In this document: positions 58,913-64,000 of the stretch, piece after piece
Layout of the letters: each line of letters opens with the position of its first letter
Position numbering within the stretch: the stretch's first letter is position 1
Assembly: GCA_035235625.1 (NCBI GenBank)
Contig: CP141143.1
Span: 17,715,092 to 17,779,091, forward strand
DNA from: Saururus chinensis
Taxonomy: Eukaryota; Streptophyta; Magnoliopsida; Piperales; Saururaceae
Length of the DNA stretch: 64,000 bases
Direction: 5' to 3'
Notes under the pieces: model-generated
Database searches by the model: none
Told to the model about the DNA's origin: nothing
Seen by the model: only the letters and a program-made list of their open reading frames with translations
Made by a program: the position numbers and the translations under genes

Positions 58913-61900
58913 TCATGAACCACCCACTGATCTAATCGATGATGATTCGCCCAAAGAAACAGAAGCCAATGAAGATGCCCACACACGAGCGTTCTTTGCC
59001 CCATTCTGAAAATTTCTTGCCTTGCAAAGTCTTACCTTTCTCCAGATCCTCTTAATGTCTATCAGATGGAACGCTCGCGATAGAGCTTGACTTGTCTCCC
59101 AGAAAAAACTCAAGTTTGGACACCACATGTGCGAGATCCAGAAGGCTTTTAGCTGAGACAACATATCTGGGAAGAAGTGGACAAAACCCATCACGCAAAT
59201 GAAGAGAAGAGAAAAGACCAAGTAAGGTTCTCTTTTCAGCAGTTCCTTTGGTGGAAGATCCCACAGAAGAAGCGGTCTCCCAAATTCAAAGCTGCTTAGA
59301 AGGCTTCTGGCAAATTGTTCAAAAGGCTGTACACCTGTACGCATCAGCAACAGATTTAGAATGAAGTAACTGCTATGTCAAAGAAAAATAAGTGGGATCT
59401 AGAAGTACCTGTATTTCGTCTATAGAAGAACACAAGAGAACTGAGATCCTTTGAACCATAATAGCGAATCCTTGAAGTTCGGTTTGTTATCAGGATTACC
59501 GGCAAACTGTGAATTCCATACTTCGAGAATATACTGAAAATGGAGTAAGTTGACAGGTGTTATCTGTTTTGTTTAACAAAAGCTTACAATAACATTCAAA
59601 AAATAGTTTTGAAACTTACACTGGCATAACTTTTGACTCTTCCACAGCCAAGTGAGTTATCTGAGGAAACATGGAGCTAAGAACTTCAAAGGTAGACCGA
59701 GTTCTCAGAGAGAAAGGGCAGCAGGAGCTATAAAAAAGTATAGAGGTATATGAATTTCTCAGCTCAAAACTCAAAGATCGATCAACAAATTCCCCGTCCA
59801 CCTTCAAAAACAAAAAAACATGTCAAGTTTTTTACTAGAGGGAGTCTTCGGTAACCTTTCAATAAATAATCAACTGCAAGCAAGTTAGAATTATGCTCTA
59901 GCTAGATACCATTGAAAGGCAACAAAACCCTTTTAAGTAAATTATAAAACAGAATCAACAAGAACATATTCAAAATAAAGAAAGGGATCAGCACTGTATA
60001 TCAGCTCATTTCTTGTACTCGCATTCAAATGATAATTTTCTTAATCTACCCAGGACCCACAAAGTGCACAACATAAAAAAAATCACAATAATGTTTGTTA
60101 CAGTTAAACATGAAAAGTATCACAGATTAACTGGATATTAGAAACTTGGCAAGTGGTATTTCCATCACTGATTAGAAGTTATGTAAATTATGATAGGATT
60201 GTGTTAATATGCGCCCAGCATGTGGGGGATGCACGTGTGCAATTACGATCTTGCAGCCCATGTAATATAAGCAGAAGACGGATTTTTATAACCCGCCCAA
60301 CCCCACAAATAATGACACATGATGAGCCGTGAAGCATCTTCCAATTATACACAGCGGCTCATAATTACTTTTTCCATTATGATACCCCTGAAGGAATAAA
60401 ACAACCTTATTGCATTGCCCTGGAAAGAAGGGTTAAGCGAGCTGATCCATCTCAACTCTGCTCAACGAAGTTAGGCTCAAAGCTTGAACTTACACTCAAC
60501 AATCTGACCTCAAGCCAGCCCATCTTGAACTGGCTGCACTCAAGATATATGAGACTCAACTATTTATCCTACTATACAATTTTTCAATTTAAAAATTATA
60601 TTACAATAACGTTTTTTATAGATTACATTAGTTTACACTAAAAATGATACATGCCTTTTTTTGTGTGTGTGGCAGCGGTGGTGGTGATGGTGGTGGGAGG
60701 AGGTATATTGCTAAATGTGAGAAGTTGAAATCCAAACCCTTCAAGATAACTCAAAGAACATGCCATGCAGCTAATAATGAAGGCAGCAACCAGCGACAAA
60801 TCCAAATGATTATTTGCTAACCAAAAATTGCAGTAGAGCCAACAATTCCATTCAAAATTTCTACCTTCATAGTAAAATGAAAGGAGCTGAGAGCCGTTTC
60901 TCTTTAATTTACGTGCAAGTAATAAAAAACTGTAAGATCAAGTATAAAACGAAATCCATGCCTTTAAGTGCCTAATTTCGGCTAAAATTTCAAAAGTTGG
61001 GTTCAAATTTCTATCCAATCTTCAAAATCAATACACTTTTCTCACTAATTCCCATTGCCTTCTTGAATAGCACACAAAGTTATGGCTGAAATAGATTGAT
61101 TTAATTAGTAGATCTCAAAGCGTAGAATCTCCCACAAATCTCAAAAAAGGCTCTACAACCTGCTGGTTGCATGTCCAGACGCGTTCCATCAAGAACCTTC
61201 TTCGCATACGCATTACATCTCCAATTGCTTTCCCTCACTTTTCAAATATTTACATTACATATAAGTTTCCTATAATTTACATTTTCTAACTCGTTATACT
61301 TTACCATTCATGATATACTAGCCTCGATCTAAAAGAACTTCGACCTTTGAATACAAGTATAAAAAATTTTAAATTTTCGAAAAGAGGATGGCAGGAGATA
61401 TAATTTACATGACACAAACTTAGTACTTCAAGTCAATTTTTTAATAAACATTTAATAGCAATAATTAACAGATACAAGTATTGATAAACAGTCAATCCAC
61501 TTCAATATTCAACTCCAACTACAACTAAATAAGTTCAATAGCAACGGCTCTCAGGAACAAGAAATTTTCGGAATATGTGTACAGACACAATAATATCGGC
61601 CATCGGATTTTCGTTTTAAATTTTTTTCTCAACAACCAAACCAAACAAATTTACCGCAAATCAGGAAAATACACAATGATCATAGGTGAATTCGAGAGAA
61701 AAATTGCACAAACATTTACACGATCACACTTCCGTTCCGGTTAATATGGGGTAGACAAGTACTACTACTGACAAACAATGGAAACTTCAAGCATAGAGGC
61801 GACCCATTGAAGAAACGGGACAAAATTCAAATAATAATTAGAATCAATTTTAGCAAACAGAGAAAAGAGGAACCACAAAGAAACGACCATCTTTCACAGC

Positions 61901-62181
61901 CCAAGAATCCCTAAATCCCAATTCAACATGACATTCCCAAACCCAAGTTACCCAACAAGTTTCAACTATTAAGAAGACAACAAACGCACAATACAGGGAC
62001 ATCATACCTCCAACGGCGTGGGAGGAGGGACGTGGAGGGGGCATTGTGATTCAAGGGCGCTCAGGAAAATAGAGGCATGCTGGGGGCAGACGGACGGCTC
62101 GGAGTCGGAGGCGACAAGACGGAGCGTGGAGATCGTGAACACGCAGAGGAGGACGCCAACAGACGAGGAACGGCCGGCCAT
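58913..62181 (-). CDS. 5'-adenylylsulfate reductase-like (APRL) protein, single-Cys thioredoxin fold
   Basis: Four exons: 62181-62008, 59801-59620, 59533-59409, 59334-58913; 300 residues. Junction phases are consistent and all introns are GT-AG. The N-terminus (VGVLLCVFTISTLRLVAS) is a signal peptide. Residues 59-160 are a thioredoxin-fold domain with SILFYSSCCPFSLRT, SSMFPQITHLAVEES, KYGIHSLPVILITNRT and RYYGSKDLSSLVFFY. One transmembrane span follows at about 198-218 (LVFSLLFICVMGFVHFF), then a basic tail. This is the layout of plant APRL5/APRL7 proteins, which lack the reductase domain of true APS reductases. The active site is C-C-P-F-S (Cys85-Cys86) where relatives have W-C-P-F-S. The protein is predicted to sit in the endomembrane system, possibly as an isomerase or chaperone; no activity is proven. 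Intron 1 is 2.2 kb. Confidence 0.9.
59802..62007 (-). other. long first intron of the APR-like gene
   Basis: A 2.2-kb AT-rich intron. A patch at about 60420-60560 with CTCAACTC/GAGCTG motifs resembles transposon remnants, and a GTG/GGT-rich low-complexity run lies near 60663-60700. No nested gene was recognised. Confidence 0.6.
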
Positions 62182-62776
62182 GAAAGTACGGACGATGGTA
62201 GACGAGGAAGAAGAAGCCAGGCTGCCGGAGGAGGCCGAGGGATAAGGAGAAAAAGGAGCCTCCTTTATTTATCTGGCTTCAGCTTTTGTGTTCCCCGCTT
62301 TCTTTTCCTCACGTCTTTTACTTTTTACACGAGCCTCGTCTCCGTCGCCTCTCTCTCAATCCACATTCCACAATAACTCAGCCTTGGAAGTTGATGCATT
62401 TCTTATTATAAATTTATAATTTAGTTAGAAGCTTAAGAATTTAAGGTAACCGTCTGATTAAATGGAAAAACGTTTTAATAAAAAATAAAATGTTAAAAAT
62501 ATTTTTCATGTGTCCTCCGATTGAGATATAAGAGCGTAAAATTTAAAGGGTGCACTATAAATAATTCATGTAGCCCTTAAAGGGTTAAAAATCACGGTCC
62601 CAAAGTGGTAAGTGCATATCCATTGGTATGAACTTAATTAAATTACTTATATAGGAGTTAAAATTTTTATTAAACATTATAAAACTTCGTGTTGTTAATT
62701 TATTTATTATTAAGTTGTGATGTGCTATTGGATGTGATTCTATCAATAGTGATATACACAATAAATTTTGTCCAAC

Positions 62777-62997
62777 TAGAGATGTCATTAGGTTGAGTAT
62801 AAGTTAAGTTTGGCTAAACCCGAGCCAAATAGCTATTTTGGTTGAATTTAGAAACTCAAACCCAACCTAATAGGGTTAGCTTGGGTTTTATCAAAAATAT
62901 AAAATTATATCTATTTAGCTTGAATGTAGAAATCTAAATCTAACCTATTTAAGTTAGGTCAGGTTTTACCATATACCTAATTTGAGTTGCATCACTA
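62777..62997. mobile_element. hAT-type MITE, 221 bp
   Basis: The left end TAGAGATGTCATTAGGTTGA is an imperfect inverse of the right end, which read backwards begins TAGTGATGCAACTCAAATTA. The flanks give an 8-base duplication with one mismatch: TGTCCAAC (62769-62776) and TGTCCAAT (62998-63005). It shares the TAGNGATG-type terminus with the element at 44814. Confidence 0.8.
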
Positions 62998-63242
62998 TGT
63001 CCAATAGAGCCCTTTAACTCTATTTTGGTAGGATTTAATATGTAGGCCTCAAACAAAGCTCACTCGGGCTATATATTCTATCCAATCACAACCCAATTTG
63101 AAAGGTTGTTAGAGGTTTCTATCCAATTTATAATACTCATGAGCCAAAAACATTGTACCTAAAAAAGTGAAGTCACAAGTCACTAACAAGTCAAGCTGGA
63201 CCCATTATTAAGATTTTAGGGCATAGGTAGCTCATTACACAT

Positions 63243-63372
63243 AAGGCCAACTATTTGGTGTTAGGAAAATTACATATGTTTGGGCATATCCCACCTAGAT
63301 AAGATCATTGGGGTTAGGGCATACTAGGATGGGTTTAGATTAGGGTGGGGACTTCAGCCAAATAGTTGGGCA
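63243..63372. mobile_element. possible MITE with 14-bp inverted ends
   Basis: GGCCAACTATTTGG near the left end is the near-inverse of CCAAATAGTTGGGC near the right end. The 130-bp interior has TTAGGGCATACTAGGATGGG and GGGTTTAGATTAGGGTGGGG. The target duplication is not clear. Confidence 0.45.
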
Positions 63373-64000
63373 ATTTATTTGTTGGTATTTTGTCTTTTTT
63401 TTTGTAACTAAGTTTGTTAATAATTTGTCTATCAACATTTTGTTTGCAAACGAAGCCTCTTATCTTCCAACATATCTACTCCTCGTGGGCATAGCCTGTT
63501 GGATTATTAAATGAGGGCTATGACAGTTGGAGATAATGAGAGAGGTGTCAGCAACTATGACCAAGTGGGGCAATTGGGTTGGGGATATTTATATTAAGTA
63601 ACTTAATATATAATAATAGTTAAACTCATCTTTTTCATTTGCATACTATTGATCTTGTCTTACATATATTTAGTAATTAAGTCTAATGAAGAACTCAGAT
63701 GTATTATTAACATTATTGAATTTAAATTGTTAAGAATTCAAGTATAAGAAAATGATGCTTAAGGATAGAGAAACAAAAATGCTCTTTATGTAAAAGTGCA
63801 AACTATATCTAAAAATTAATTGGAACAAACTGCTAGTCAAGGCCTTGTCCTTTTTGTGTCAAAAATTTATGAACAAGAAATTTTGGTCAAATATGGCCAC
63901 ATACACTTCACATATACCATGACTAGCCCTACTCGAGTCTACCATTTCTTTTGTTATTTGTTTGGTGATCCCCATGCCAACCTAAGGTACTTTATAGCAA

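Larger units (their letters stand above)
62190..64000. other. promoter of the APR-like gene and intergenic DNA to the window end
   Basis: The first few hundred bases upstream of 62181 hold the leader and promoter of the APR-like gene. Beyond 62400 only two transposon-like units were found (listed separately). No gene is recognised up to 64000. Confidence 0.35.

Overview
This window is nuclear DNA of a flowering plant. The genes have many short GT-AG introns, the conserved proteins are plant-specific or plastid-directed (a DYW-class PPR protein, an arabinogalactan peptide, DUF1639, a HugZ-like chloroplast protein, an APR-like protein), and the space between them is filled with LTR retrotransposons and MITEs. 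The genes lack the strong GC bias of grass genes. I cannot place the species more finely from sequence alone.

Layout. 0-2 kb: a LINE scrap and unassigned DNA. 2.08-2.44 kb: a small two-exon membrane protein gene. 3.2-5.1 kb: tandem repeats and probable LTR-derived DNA. 5.1-10.5 kb: a Ty3/gypsy-type element that keeps both LTRs (the 5' one truncated), a primer-binding site, a broken gag and a polypurine tract, but no pol. 10.6-14.1 kb: a decayed Ty1/copia element abutting it. 14-28.6 kb: no gene recognised; several MITEs, a 1055-bp hAT-type element with a perfect 8-bp target duplication, and microsatellites. 29.0-31.5 kb: a seven-exon neprosin (DUF239) gene. 38.6-38.8 kb (minus): an arabinogalactan peptide. 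40.8-43.2 kb: an intronless DYW-type PPR gene.

47-62 kb is the most gene-dense part. In order it holds a DUF1639 gene (+), a HugZ/HOZ-like FMN-binding split-barrel gene (-), a single-span membrane protein of the DUF6821 type (-), and an APR-like thioredoxin-fold protein (-). From memory this is the content and order of a short segment of Arabidopsis chromosome 3 (At3g03860 to At3g03890), so it is probably an old conserved synteny block. The genes do not form one pathway: the HugZ-like protein is predicted plastidial and the APR-like protein enters the secretory system.

Exon borders were set by hand from conserved protein sequence, reading phase and GT-AG sites. All internal junctions keep frame. 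The first exon of the HugZ-like gene is the weakest model. I found no obviously new multi-gene system. The points most worth a second look are a two-copy near-perfect foldback element, a group of three hAT-type elements with related ends, an LTR-internal 54-bp repeat that stays open in both LTRs, and the synteny block.
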